DNA of 53,007 bases from Bacteroidota bacterium (lineage in GTDB: Bacteria; Bacteroidota; Bacteroidia; AKYH767-A; OLB10): assembly GCA_023251535.1 (NCBI GenBank), contig JAHEYP010000026.1, positions 1 to 53,007 on the forward strand. Reading direction: 5' to 3'. The notes under the pieces were generated by a model. The model did no database searches. It was not told the origin of the DNA and saw only the letters and a list, made by a program, of their open reading frames with translations. The position numbers were made by a program, and so were the translations under genes. Shown in pieces: positions 32,572-41,483 of the stretch; the stretch's first letter is position 1; every line of letters starts with the position of its first letter.

Positions 32572-32801
32572 ATACGCCCGTTGAATTAATTAAGTCGTGG
32601 TTTGAGCGACAAGCCTTCGGAGTATGCGAATGGTGGGGAGATCGATTAAACATCAGATCATCGAACATTCGTATTTTCTTTATTTACACCTCCTTTTTAA
32701 CAGTAGGATCACCGATTATTATTTACATGATCATGGCCTTCTGGATGCGACTAAAAAAGATGGTAGGCACAAGAGATCGTCACAGAGTGTGGGATTTATA
32801 A
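32568..32801 (+). CDS. Small PspC-domain-like membrane protein
   Basis: The ATG at 32568 overlaps the DUF2851 stop codon and gives a 77-residue protein. FGVCEWWGDRLNIRSSNIRIFFIYTSF is a diverged version of the PspC opening (GVCGGLAEYFGID then a hydrophobic helix), followed by the helix TVGSPIIIYMIMAFWM and a basic tail. PspC proteins relate to membrane stress in other phyla; the role here is unproved. Coupling to DUF2851 is the main clue to its job. Confidence 0.75.
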   Translation: MNTPVELIKSWFERQAFGVCEWWGDRLNIRSSNIRIFFIYTSFLTVGSPIIIYMIMAFWMRLKKMVGTRDRHRVWDL

Positions 32802-32854
32802 TCGCCATCAACAATTGCGGTTGATAAAATCCTAGTTTACCCCTACTCTTCCTG

Positions 32855-32884
32855 TTTGCCAAGCACGTATTGCAGTTATCTTCG
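32855..32884 (+). promoter_or_regulatory. Promoter of the potassium-channel gene, 4 nt before its ATG
   Basis: TTTG (32855-32858), an 18-base spacer, then TATCTTCG (32877-32884), then CAAT and ATG (32889). Both elements fit the Bacteroidota consensus, with one C in the -7 element. The transcript should be leaderless. Confidence 0.65.
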
Positions 32885-32888
32885 CAAT

Positions 32889-33899
32889 ATGCATAAAAGG
32901 CATTTCCATTTCCTAAAGAAAATCCGAATAGCGCTACTCTTAATATTTGGAGCGTTATTAGTCGGCATTGCCGGATTCATGCTCATTGAAGGATACAATT
33001 TCACGGAAGCATTTTACACTACCATTATCATTCTATCGACGGTAGGATTAGGAGTGGTACATCAACTATCAGATGCGGGACGTTGGTTTGTTTCGGGATT
33101 AATTGTTATCAGCATCGGAATTTTCGCCTATGGCATTTCAATGCTCACCACCTACATTATGGAAGGTGAATTACAACGCTATTTAAAATACAGAAAAGTT
33201 CTGAAGATGATTGATAAACTAAACAACCATGTAATAGTTTGCGGATACGGAAGGAACGGCAAACAAGCATGCGAACAACTCCGAAGCCATAATCAGCAAT
33301 TTGTAGTTATTGAAAGCGGAGAAAAAGCAATTGCTGAATTACGTGAGCAAGAAGAATTCCTTTTTATTGAAGGAGATGCTACGCGAGATGAAATATTGTT
33401 AGAGAGCGGAATCAAAAAGGCAAAAGCCTTGATCGCAACTTTACCGAATGATGCAGCGAATGTTTTTGTGGTACTTACAGCACGCGAACTACAACCAAAC
33501 TTAAAGATTATCAGCCGTGCTTCGGAAGATTCATCAGAAGGAAAATTAAAACGTGCAGGAGCAAACAATGTGATTATGCCAGACAAAATTGGCGGCACGC
33601 ACATGGCAACATTAGTTACTCGTCCCGATGTTTTAGAATTTATCGATCATATCACCGGAAAAATAAATATTCGTCTCGAAGAAATTCATTGCTCTAGCCT
33701 AGCTGATCAATACAAAGGGAAAACAATTCGCGAACTAGAGATCAGAAATAAAACAGGAGCGAATATTATCGGATATAAAACAGGGGCTGGTGAATATATT
33801 ATTAATCCGGAACCCGACACTGTAATGAACCCTGACGCCAAACTTTTCGTATTAGGCACTAGAGAACAAGTTACCAAATTAATTGCAGTACTGTCGTAG
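32889..33899 (+). CDS. Two-helix potassium channel with RCK (TrkA-N/TrkA-C) domain
   Basis: The ATG at 32889 gives MHKRHFHFLKKIR, 336 residues. A helix (12-34) is followed by the pore loop with the filter at 51-55, T-V-G-L-G, and a second helix (about 70-95). The RCK domain starts at HVIVCGYGRNGKQACEQL, a Rossmann nucleotide site, and ends with a TrkA-C domain (about 250-336). Such proteins form tetramers in the inner membrane gated by ligands on the RCK ring. The filter has Leu where Tyr or Phe is usual. Family assignment is strong; ion choice is inferred. Confidence 0.88.
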   Translation: MHKRHFHFLKKIRIALLLIFGALLVGIAGFMLIEGYNFTEAFYTTIIILSTVGLGVVHQLSDAGRWFVSGLIVISIGIFAYGISMLTTYIMEGELQRYLKYRKVLKMIDKLNNHVIVCGYGRNGKQACEQLRSHNQQFVVIESGEKAIAELREQEEFLFIEGDATRDEILLESGIKKAKALIATLPNDAANVFVVLTARELQPNLKIISRASEDSSEGKLKRAGANNVIMPDKIGGTHMATLVTRPDVLEFIDHITGKINIRLEEIHCSSLADQYKGKTIRELEIRNKTGANIIGYKTGAGEYIINPEPDTVMNPDAKLFVLGTREQVTKLIAVLS

Positions 33900-33939
33900 A
33901 GAAATCTTTCTGCAATTACATTAATCAATACTGAATACT

Positions 33940-34860
33940 ATGTCGAAATTAAAGATACTGATAACAGGATCAAACGGACTACTCGGACAAAAACTGGTTT
34001 ATGGTTTGCGCAACAATGAACAAGTAGAACTAGTAGCAACTGCTCGAGGAGAAAATCGTGTATTCGAAAAAACGGGGTATGCTTATGAGAGCATGGATTT
34101 GACAGATGCAGAAAAAGTAAAATCAGTATTAGAAAAACATCGTCCCGATTGCATCATACATACAGCAGCAATGACCAATGTTGATGCATGTGAATTAGAT
34201 CCTGCAGCTTGCGAATTACAAAACGTAACAGCAGTAAAAAATCTTTTAGCGGGATGTAAATCATTTGCTCCGCATTTCATCGACATCAGCACCGACTTTG
34301 TATTTAACGGAGAAGCGGGACCTTATTCAGAAGAAGACGAAGTAGATCCATTAAGTGTTTATGCGCGTTCTAAAGTAGAAGCTGAAAAGCTGGTCATGAA
34401 CAGCGGATTAAAGTGGGCGATATTGCGCACCATGATTATTTACGGAGTAACAGATGATGTGCAACGCTCGAATGTAATTATATGGACAAAGAACTCAATT
34501 GAGCAAGGAAAAGAGATTACTGTAATTACTGATCAATTCAGAGGACCAACGCTAGCAGAAGACTTAGCAGATGCATGTATTCAGGCAGCATTGAGAAAAG
34601 CAGAAGGAATATTTCACGTGAGCGGACGAGAAGTGATGCCGATAATAGATATCTCGTTAATGGTTGCCGAATTTTTCGGACTCGATAAAAGTTTCATCAA
34701 ACCAATTACGACATCATCATTAAATCAGCCGGCGAAACGTCCATTGAAAACAGGATTTATAATCAGCAAAGCAGAAAGAGAACTTGGATATAAACCGCAT
34801 TCATTAAAAGAAGGAATTGCGATTATAGAAGAGCAGATGAGGACGCGGGGGAGGATGTGA
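33940..34860 (+). CDS. RmlD-like NAD(P)-dependent sugar reductase (SDR)
   Basis: A 306-residue extended short-chain reductase. The Rossmann motif GSNGLLGQKL, the IIHTAAMTNVDACE region, DISTDFVFNG and the catalytic YARSK pair are all present. This arrangement is that of dTDP-4-dehydrorhamnose reductase, which makes dTDP-rhamnose. The other rml genes are not in the window and similar reductases serve other roles, so the symbol is not assigned. It starts 40 bp after the channel gene in the same direction. Confidence 0.82.
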   Translation: MSKLKILITGSNGLLGQKLVYGLRNNEQVELVATARGENRVFEKTGYAYESMDLTDAEKVKSVLEKHRPDCIIHTAAMTNVDACELDPAACELQNVTAVKNLLAGCKSFAPHFIDISTDFVFNGEAGPYSEEDEVDPLSVYARSKVEAEKLVMNSGLKWAILRTMIIYGVTDDVQRSNVIIWTKNSIEQGKEITVITDQFRGPTLAEDLADACIQAALRKAEGIFHVSGREVMPIIDISLMVAEFFGLDKSFIKPITTSSLNQPAKRPLKTGFIISKAERELGYKPHSLKEGIAIIEEQMRTRGRM

Positions 34861-34980
34861 TTTTGGATTTTGAATGACGCTTTGCTTTTTGTTTAAACGC
34901 GGAGGCGCGTTGCTTTGCGCGTAGATTGCTTCGCAATTTTATCTCCCATGAAATTTTGGATTGATAACGAGTTATTTCAA

Positions 34981-35040
34981 TCACTCAGTCACTCAGTCAT
35001 TCAATCATTCAGTAATTCAGTAATTCGTCACTCATTCATT
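34981..35040 (+). repeat. Degenerate 8-bp tandem array (TCAYTCAG)
   Basis: Units TCACTCAG, TCACTCAG, TCATTCAA, TCATTCAG, TAATTCAG and TAATTCG follow one another at 8-bp phase, then drift. It lies in the 242-bp gap between two convergent genes. Upstream in the same gap are a CGCG...CGCG hairpin (34906-34921) and ATTGC-TTC-GCAAT (34925-34937). No gene is present. Confidence 0.85.
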
Positions 35041-35095
35041 AGTCAATAAAAAAGGAAGGCAGCATAAAATATGCTGCCTTCCTTTTTTATTGACT
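35041..35095. terminator. Long perfect bidirectional terminator
   Basis: A 26-bp perfectly paired stem with a 3-base AAA loop; the core GGAAGGCAGCAT pairs with ATGCTGCCTTCC and is bordered by A6 and T6 runs. It can end both the reductase gene and secDF. The palindrome even includes the outer AGTCAAT/ATTGACT. Confidence 0.95.
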
Positions 35096-35102
35096 CGAAA
35101 TA

Positions 35103-38096
35103 TTATTTCTTCTTATCGAAATCGACAACGATTGGAGAAGCGATACAAAGAGAAGAGTAAGTTCCTACTACGATACCAACAAGCAAAGCGAATGCGAATC
35201 CGCGGATCACATCACCACCGAATACGAAGATCGATAAGAGTACGAAGAACGTAATCAACGATGTATTCATAGTACGGCTAAGTGTTGCATTTAATGCATT
35301 ATTGATAACTTGTTTTTGATCCATGTTAGGGTGGATTCCTACATATTCACGAATACGGTCAAATACCACGACAGTATCTGTCATTGAGTAACCCATTACG
35401 GTTAACAAGGCAGCGATAAAGTCCTGATTGATTTCGAGTGTGAAAGGAAGGATACCATTAAAGATTGAGTAGATCGATAAGATCATCAACACGTCATGGA
35501 ACAAGGCTGCAGTTGCACCTAAACCATATTGCCATTTTTTGAATCGCACTAAGATGTAGATGAACATCAATACACAAGCAAATAAGATTGCCCAAACTGC
35601 AGAAGACTTAATATCGTCGGCAACTGTTGGTCCTACTTTCTGAGAGTTGATGATTTTTTCAGACTTAAAGTTCTCTGCAGAAATAGCTGTAGGATAGAAT
35701 CCTTTAACACCTTCATAAAGAGCATTCGTCACTTTCAATTCAGCATCAGCACCATTCTCTTCAATAAGATAATCAGTAGTGATTTTGTAACGGTTATCAG
35801 TACCGAAAGTTTTAACATCCGGAGCTTCACCGAAGTTCTTCGCTAATGACTCACGAATATCATTTGTAGTTAATGATTTATCGAATTGAACAACATAAGT
35901 ACGTCCTCCGTCGAAGTCAACACCAAAGTTGAATCCTTTAACCACGATAGAAACGATACCACCAGCGATAATTAAACCGGAGATAGTATAGTATAACTTT
36001 CTTTTTTCGATGAAAGGAAGGTGGATATTTTGGAATGCATTCTTAGAGAATTCGCTCCAGAATTTAATTTCAGTTCCTTTATCAAGCATGCTTTCGAATA
36101 ACAAGCGAGTGATAAAGATTGCGCTAAACAATGAACAAAGGATACCAATGATCAATGTAGTTGCGAAACCTTGAACTGGACCGCTACCGAATACATAAAG
36201 GATGATACCTAAGATTAATGTTGTAAAGTTTGAATCGACGATAGAAGACAATGCATGCTTATAACCATCAGAAACCGCAAGACGTAATCCTTTACCTGCA
36301 CGTAACTCTTCACGAACACGTTCGAAGATTAGGATATTCGCATCGACAGAAAGTCCGATGATTAGGACGATACCCGCGATACCAGGTAATGTTAGAACCG
36401 CACCTAAGGAAGCAAGAACTCCCATGATGAAGAACATATTACATAGTAGAGCGATATCGGCAACAACACCTGCCTTATTATAATATACGATTACGAAGAT
36501 GAATACGATTAACAATGCAACTGCGAATGATAATAATCCGTTGTTGATTGCTTCCTTACCTAAAGATGGTCCTACAACAGCTTCCTCCACGATACGTGCA
36601 GGAGCAGGAAGTTTACCAGCCTTTAAGATATTCGCAAGATCTTTCGCTTCATTGATTTCGAAGTTACCTGTGATACTTGAGTTACCGTTAGGGATTTCTC
36701 CTTGAACGTTAGGGAAGCTATATACATAATCATCGAGAACGATAGCAATTGACTTACCAACGTTTTCACCTGTTAAGCGTTTCCATGTTTTAGCACCTTC
36801 AAGATTCATTTTCATTGAAATCTCAGGCTTGCTATTAAATTGACCGAAGTCTTGGCGCGCATCAGAGATTGCACCACCATCAAGCGGAGCAGAACCATCG
36901 CGGCTATTCACTTTAATACCGATTAATTGCAAAGATTGCGACTCAGGGCTTGGAGGTTTAACCGCCCATAACAAACGTAAGTTTTTAGGCAATACTTGTT
37001 TCACGTCTTCACGCGCAAGTAAAGCATTCACTTTCGCTGTATCTTTAATTAAAGTATAACCGATAACAGCTTGTTTGTCGACAATATTTTTTTCGTCTTG
37101 CGTACGAACTTGTCCGTCAGCAGGGAATAAATAAGCAAATAACGGATTCTCCTGAGCAAACTCTTCGAAAGTCTTTTTCGATGAATCTTGCTTAGCAGTT
37201 GTATCGCTACCTAATTTGTCTACTAACGAATTTTTCTTACTTGTATCAGCAGCTGCTGTAGCAGAAGAATCAGTTTTAGCAGCCGTTGAATCTGTAGCAA
37301 CCTTAGCAGTAGAATCTACCGGAGCAGTACCAGCTAACATTTTATTTACAGCAACAAGGCTCGGAGCCACATCACCGAAAGAATATGTTTCCCAGAATTC
37401 AAGCTTCGCAGTTCCCTGTAATAATTTACGAACACGCTCAGGCTCTTTCACTCCCGGAAGTTCAACAAGGATACGTCCTGAACCCAATTGCTGGATATTT
37501 GGTTGAGTAACCCCAAACTTATCGATACGCGTACGAAGAATGTTAAATGAACGGCTGATAGCTGCAGTAGCTTCTTCGTTCAAATGCTTTAACACTTGAT
37601 CGTTTGTACTGTTAAAATTGATTTTATCCTGATTTTCGATGTTCGCGAAAATGGCAGCAAGGCTGGCATTAGGATCAACTTCCTTATAAGCCTGACCGAA
37701 TAGATCAACAAAACCCTTGTTAGAGCTTTTTTGTAGTTCTAAAGCACGATCGATTGCTTTTTTGAAAGTTGGATCATTTTGATTTGCTCCAGCAAGAGAA
37801 CGAACTAAGTCAACCACCGATACTTCGAGGGTAACGTTCATTCCGCCTTTCAAATCCAGACCCAAATTAATTTCACGCTCTTTACATTCCTGATAAGTAT
37901 AATCCTTTACTAAAAGATTATACACCCCTTTATTAGAGATAGAATCCAGATACGATTTTTCTTTTTGCTCATCGCCTTTCGCGAATTCTTTAGCATCGCT
38001 TTCGATACCTCTGGTCACCAGCGTGAATGATAGCTGATAGATACATACCAGAGCCAGAAGGATTGCAAACAGCTTTACTGCGCCTTTACTTTGCAT
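35103..38096 (-). CDS. secDF: Protein translocase subunit SecDF (fused)
   Basis: A 997-residue fusion of SecD and SecF, the usual form in Bacteroidota. It uses the proton gradient to pull exported proteins off the Sec channel. The SecD half has the N-terminal helix, LGLDLKGGMNVTLEV, a large periplasmic domain with an Ala/Ser/Thr/Lys-rich insert (about 270-310), and the helices with GLSVDANILIFERVREEL. The SecF half has NFGVDFDGGRTYVVQF and YSMTDTVVVFDRIREY. The ATG gives a short basic start and a clear helix. It stands alone with its own promoter and terminator. Confidence 0.97.
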   Translation of the reverse strand: MQSKGAVKLFAILLALVCIYQLSFTLVTRGIESDAKEFAKGDEQKEKSYLDSISNKGVYNLLVKDYTYQECKEREINLGLDLKGGMNVTLEVSVVDLVRSLAGANQNDPTFKKAIDRALELQKSSNKGFVDLFGQAYKEVDPNASLAAIFANIENQDKINFNSTNDQVLKHLNEEATAAISRSFNILRTRIDKFGVTQPNIQQLGSGRILVELPGVKEPERVRKLLQGTAKLEFWETYSFGDVAPSLVAVNKMLAGTAPVDSTAKVATDSTAAKTDSSATAAADTSKKNSLVDKLGSDTTAKQDSSKKTFEEFAQENPLFAYLFPADGQVRTQDEKNIVDKQAVIGYTLIKDTAKVNALLAREDVKQVLPKNLRLLWAVKPPSPESQSLQLIGIKVNSRDGSAPLDGGAISDARQDFGQFNSKPEISMKMNLEGAKTWKRLTGENVGKSIAIVLDDYVYSFPNVQGEIPNGNSSITGNFEINEAKDLANILKAGKLPAPARIVEEAVVGPSLGKEAINNGLLSFAVALLIVFIFVIVYYNKAGVVADIALLCNMFFIMGVLASLGAVLTLPGIAGIVLIIGLSVDANILIFERVREELRAGKGLRLAVSDGYKHALSSIVDSNFTTLILGIILYVFGSGPVQGFATTLIIGILCSLFSAIFITRLLFESMLDKGTEIKFWSEFSKNAFQNIHLPFIEKRKLYYTISGLIIAGGIVSIVVKGFNFGVDFDGGRTYVVQFDKSLTTNDIRESLAKNFGEAPDVKTFGTDNRYKITTDYLIEENGADAELKVTNALYEGVKGFYPTAISAENFKSEKIINSQKVGPTVADDIKSSAVWAILFACVLMFIYILVRFKKWQYGLGATAALFHDVLMILSIYSIFNGILPFTLEINQDFIAALLTVMGYSMTDTVVVFDRIREYVGIHPNMDQKQVINNALNATLSRTMNTSLITFFVLLSIFVFGGDVIRGFAFALLVGIVVGTYSSLCIASPIVVDFDKKK

Positions 38097-38122
38097 TGAT
38101 TTTAGTTATTTTACAGAGGCGG

Positions 38123-38154
38123 CAAATATAGGGCAACGAACGATACGAAACAAT
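38123..38154 (-). promoter_or_regulatory. Promoter of secDF
   Basis: Minus-strand ATTG (38151-38154), 20-base spacer, then TATATTTG (38123-38130), an exact -7 match, 26 bases before the ATG. Confidence 0.6.
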
Positions 38155-38193
38155 TGGTTTCACGACACTTCTACAAGAAAATAACAGGATTTC

Positions 38194-38224
38194 TTTCACT
38201 TTGACGTGAACCCGACTAACTTTG
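38194..38224 (+). promoter_or_regulatory. Promoter of the glycosyltransferase pair, 7 nt before its ATG
   Basis: TTTC (38194-38197), 19-base spacer, TAACTTTG (38217-38224, exact -7 match), then CCCTTGA and the ATG at 38232. Any leader would be only a few bases. Confidence 0.6.
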
Positions 38225-38231
38225 CCCTTGA

Positions 38232-39359
38232 ATGGCTCAAAGAATTCTAGTTTCTGTAACCAGCGATATGGTAACCGATCAGCGGGTAAACCGCATGGCT
38301 TCGACCTTAAAAGAGGCCGGCCATAGAGTTCTTGTTATTGCTAGAGCATTGAAAACCAGCGCAGAGCTAACTCCAAAGCGCTACCGAACCGTCCGTTTCC
38401 GACTTTGGTTTGAGAAAGGACCATTGTTCTATATTGCCTTCAACCTCCGCCTTTTTTGGTTTTTATTATGGCATCATGCCGATATTTTGGTGGCCAACGA
38501 CCTCGACACTTTATTGCCAAATTATTTGGTTTCGCGCATAAAAAGGATCCCTTTGGTGTACGATAGCCATGAATATTTCACTGGAGTTCCTGAATTGGAG
38601 GGTCGTCCGAAGGTCAAAAAAATGTGGAAAGCGATCGAAAAGTTCTGCTTGCCTGGCTTGAAACATACCATTACGGTTAATCAGAGCATTGCCGATTTGT
38701 ACGATAATGAATACGGAACAGCCTTTCAGATCATCAGAAATGTGCCTGAAGTGAGTATGCCTTTTATGGACGAGAAGCAAGACTTGAGGGTTCGACTGAA
38801 TCTACCTACCGACAAAAAAATCGTCATCCTTCAAGGTGCTGGCATCAATATTCAACGTGGCGCTGAAGAAGCAGTTGAAGCGATGAAATATTTGAAAGAT
38901 GTCGTTTTATTGATTGTTGGCGGTGGCGATGTAATTGACAACCTAAAGCAACAGGTAATTGAATCGGGACTATCAGAAAATGTAATGTTTGTAGCTAAGC
39001 AACCGGTTTTATCGCTGCGTAAATATACAGCGGCGGCCGACTTAGGCATCACCCTCGACAAAGACACGAATATCAATTATCGATTTAGTTTACCCAATAA
39101 ATTATTCGATTATATCCAAGCAGGAATCCCTATCCTTGCAAGTAATCTCCCTGAAGTAAGAAGAGTGATTGAATCCTATCAAGTAGGACGCATTAGCGAG
39201 GATCACAATCCGAAAAATATCGCGAAGCATATTGATGAAATGTTAAACGACGAAGAAGCTAATTCGCAATGGAAAATCAACCTAGAAAAAGCATCGAAAG
39301 AATTAAATTGGGAGAAAGAAAAAGAAAAATTTTTGAGAATATTCAGAGCCATTGACTAA
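38232..39359 (+). CDS. Glycosyltransferase, GT-B fold (GT4-like)
   Basis: A 375-residue enzyme. The N-terminal half has SVTSDMVTDQRVNRMASTL and VANDLDTLLPNYLVSR and VYDSHEYFTGVPEL; the C-terminal half has VILQGAGINIQRGAEEAVEAM and NKLFDYIQAGIPILASNLPEVRRVI (landmark YIQAGIPILAS), the nucleotide-sugar-binding region of retaining GT4 enzymes. No signal peptide, so it acts in the cytoplasm or at the inner membrane face, probably on an envelope glycan. It overlaps the next glycosyltransferase by eight bases. Confidence 0.87.
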   Translation: MAQRILVSVTSDMVTDQRVNRMASTLKEAGHRVLVIARALKTSAELTPKRYRTVRFRLWFEKGPLFYIAFNLRLFWFLLWHHADILVANDLDTLLPNYLVSRIKRIPLVYDSHEYFTGVPELEGRPKVKKMWKAIEKFCLPGLKHTITVNQSIADLYDNEYGTAFQIIRNVPEVSMPFMDEKQDLRVRLNLPTDKKIVILQGAGINIQRGAEEAVEAMKYLKDVVLLIVGGGDVIDNLKQQVIESGLSENVMFVAKQPVLSLRKYTAAADLGITLDKDTNINYRFSLPNKLFDYIQAGIPILASNLPEVRRVIESYQVGRISEDHNPKNIAKHIDEMLNDEEANSQWKINLEKASKELNWEKEKEKFLRIFRAID

Positions 39360-40536
39360 TCGCGAATTACATATCGTAAGTTTCGACATTCCTTACCCTG
39401 CAGACTACGGCGGAGTTATTGATGTATTCTATAAAATCAAAGCACTTTCTGAATTAGGAATTAAGATTCATCTCCATTGTTTTTTTCATCATCGTAGTTT
39501 TAGTAATACATTAGAATCGCTTTGCGAAACCGTAAATTATTATCCAAGAAATACCAGTTTCGTTAAACAACTTTCAAAAACTCCATTCATTGTTACTTCG
39601 CGCGATTCGCGATTACTCTTACATCGCTTAAGCGAAAAGACTTGTCAGATTTTATTTGAAGGTTTACACACTACATCTGTGCTAAATAGCGATAGTAGTT
39701 TAGGAATAAGAAGCACCATTCGTACGCACAATGTAGAACATCATTACTACAAATATTTGATGTTAGCGGAGAGTAGTTATTTGAAAAAATTTTATTTCTA
39801 CTTCGAATCGAAAAAGCTTAAACCATATCAGCAAATATTAAAAAAGGCAAAGAAGATAATTGCTATTTCGTCTGGCGACTTCCACTATTTTCGTCAACGA
39901 TATAACGACAAAGTTAGCTATATACCAGCCTTTCACCCTTACACAGAAGTCACTTCCGATACTGGCATAGGCAAGTACTTGCTTTATCACGGTAATTTAT
40001 CGGTTGTAGAGAATGAAAAGGCCGCAATGTTTTTGATTAAAAAAGTGATGCAGGGAATATCAGCCACACTTATAATTGCAGGGAAGAATCCAAAACAGAA
40101 CCTGCGACAAGAAATTGCAAAACATAGCAATATTCAATTGATTGAAAATCCTGATCATGCAAAAATGCAGCAACTGATAAAGGATGCTCAAATACATTTG
40201 CTACCTACATTTCAACCTACGGGAGTAAAGCTAAAATTAGTAGCTTCATTATATGAAGGGCGTCATATCATTGCCAACGAACAAATGACGAAAGGCTTTC
40301 CTGAAAACAAATTAATTTACAAGGCGAATAAGCCAGAAGAATTCAGGAATCAAATTCAGAAATTAATTAATCTTCCTTTTACAGAAAAGAACATAGATGC
40401 GCGAAATGCTTTTTTAAATGAGCATTTCAACAATCAGAAAAACGCATTACAGCTTACTAAGGAAATTTACAATTACAGAGGAGATGCGGCGGCCCAAGCT
40501 TGGACTTCACCTCCCAACTCCGACAACTTACCTTGA
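39352..40536 (+). CDS. Glycosyltransferase, GT-B-like
   Basis: A 394-residue protein starting with TTG (MTNRELHIVSFDIPYPADYGGVIDVF, landmark IPYPADYGGV, typical of donor/acceptor loops in GT4-like enzymes). It continues with RTHNVEHHYYKYL, KKIIAISSGDFHYF and a C-terminal half with YHGNLSVVENEKAAMFL. The TTG is chosen because it overlaps the stop of the preceding glycosyltransferase by eight bases; no nearby ATG precedes the conserved start. The last 21 codons overlap the end of ftsE on the other strand. The sugar and acceptor are unknown. Confidence 0.8.
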   Translation: MTNRELHIVSFDIPYPADYGGVIDVFYKIKALSELGIKIHLHCFFHHRSFSNTLESLCETVNYYPRNTSFVKQLSKTPFIVTSRDSRLLLHRLSEKTCQILFEGLHTTSVLNSDSSLGIRSTIRTHNVEHHYYKYLMLAESSYLKKFYFYFESKKLKPYQQILKKAKKIIAISSGDFHYFRQRYNDKVSYIPAFHPYTEVTSDTGIGKYLLYHGNLSVVENEKAAMFLIKKVMQGISATLIIAGKNPKQNLRQEIAKHSNIQLIENPDHAKMQQLIKDAQIHLLPTFQPTGVKLKLVASLYEGRHIIANEQMTKGFPENKLIYKANKPEEFRNQIQKLINLPFTEKNIDARNAFLNEHFNNQKNALQLTKEIYNYRGDAAAQAWTSPPNSDNLP

Positions 40537-41180
40537 TCTACTTTCACCACGCGTGAAGGAAATTTGTCGATTAAGTTATAGTTGTGCGTCACCATCACCA
40601 CAGCTCTTTTATTTGAACTTACATCAAACAGCAAATTCATAATTTCATTGCTAGTTTCAGGGTCTAAGTTTCCTGTTGGTTCATCGGCTAAAATTAAGTC
40701 GGGATCGTTAAGTAAAGCACGAGCAATCACCAATCGCTGTTGCTCTCCACCCGATAATTCCTGAGGCATTTTAAACCCTTTAGAACTTAGATTTACTTTA
40801 TTCAAAACTTCACTCACGCGCTCTTCCATTTTCGCTTTATCATCCCAACCCGTAGCACGTAAATAGAAAGTCAGATTATCTTTTGCTGTACGATCGGTGA
40901 GCAATTGAAAATCTTGGAAGATAATTCCCAGTTTGCGACGCATAACGGGAATCTCTTTATTCTTCATTGTTTTAAGGTTAAAGCCTGCAACAGAAGCTTC
41001 CCCTTGCTTCAAAGGAAGGTCGCCGTAAAGGAGGCGCATAATAGAACTCTTTCCGCTACCTGTTTTCCCAATAAGGTAAACGAAATCGCCTCGGTTAACT
41101 TTAAAATTCACATCATTCAACACCATGTTTTTATTGTGAAAAATTGAAACATGTTCGAGGTTTACGACAGTATCCGACAT
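40473..41180 (-). CDS. ftsE: ABC ATPase of the FtsE type
   Basis: A 235-residue ATP-binding subunit. Walker A is GKTGSGKSS (38-46), the signature LSGGEQQR (142-149) and Walker [10 protein letters not shown] with D166 and E167. Order and length fit FtsE, which with FtsX controls peptidoglycan hydrolases at division. No ftsX gene lies beside it, so the partner must be elsewhere; a LolD-type ATPase is the alternative. Its 3' end overlaps the convergent glycosyltransferase by 64 bp. It lies 12 bp after a small gene in the same direction. Confidence 0.85.
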   Translation of the reverse strand: MSDTVVNLEHVSIFHNKNMVLNDVNFKVNRGDFVYLIGKTGSGKSSIMRLLYGDLPLKQGEASVAGFNLKTMKNKEIPVMRRKLGIIFQDFQLLTDRTAKDNLTFYLRATGWDDKAKMEERVSEVLNKVNLSSKGFKMPQELSGGEQQRLVIARALLNDPDLILADEPTGNLDPETSNEIMNLLFDVSSNKRAVVMVTHNYNLIDKFPSRVVKVDQGKLSELGGEVQAWAAASPL

Positions 41181-41192
41181 CCTATTTATTTT

Positions 41193-41405
41193 TTAAAGTT
41201 CTATTTGTTGCACTTTACCGAATTGCATTTTTTCGAGAATCGACAAAATCTCCCCCTCCTTTTCACCCAACCCAATACGAGTTAATGATTTCTCTGGTCG
41301 GTCGAGGCGGAAATAGGCCAATAAGGTAAACTGATCGTCGCGCATTTGCACATAATCAGGGATCTTAGCTTTGCCTTTTATTTTGAGGAGATAATAGGTT
41401 TTCAT
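41193..41405 (-). CDS. Small conserved-looking protein upstream of ftsE
   Basis: The ATG at 41405 gives MKTYYLLKIKGKAKIPDYVQ, 70 residues; an upstream start would add MFALAF and cross the -7 element. The text YVQMRDDQFTLLAYFRLDRPEKSL and the acidic end GEKEGEILSILEKMQFGKVQQIEL suggest a small beta-alpha fold. No family was recognised. The gene is 12 bp before ftsE and likely co-transcribed, which makes a role beside FtsE possible. Confidence 0.7.
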   Translation of the reverse strand: MKTYYLLKIKGKAKIPDYVQMRDDQFTLLAYFRLDRPEKSLTRIGLGEKEGEILSILEKMQFGKVQQIEL

Positions 41406-41416
41406 AAATGCTAGTG

Positions 41417-41424
41417 CAAACATA
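41417..41424 (-). promoter_or_regulatory. -7 element of the small gene and ftsE
   Basis: Minus-strand TATGTTTG, an exact -7 match, 11 bases before the ATG at 41405. No -33 element is clear; the gldJ terminator stem lies just upstream. Confidence 0.5.
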
Positions 41425-41435
41425 GTTATAGAAAT

Positions 41436-41466
41436 AAAAAAGCCACCCTGTTGAGGTGGCTTTTTA
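41436..41466 (-). terminator. Terminator of gldJ
   Basis: An 11-bp stem (A5-GCCACC with GGTGGC-T5) and a 7-base loop lie just past the gldJ stop; both flanks carry A/T runs so it can work in either direction. Confidence 0.88.
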
Positions 41467-41483
41467 TCAGTAATGCACTGTTA

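Noticed and set aside
39352..40536. Frameshift at the ftsE/glycosyltransferase overlap
   Set aside because: Both proteins keep family-like sequence up to the last 20-25 residues and each has its own stop, so a simple convergent overlap is enough.
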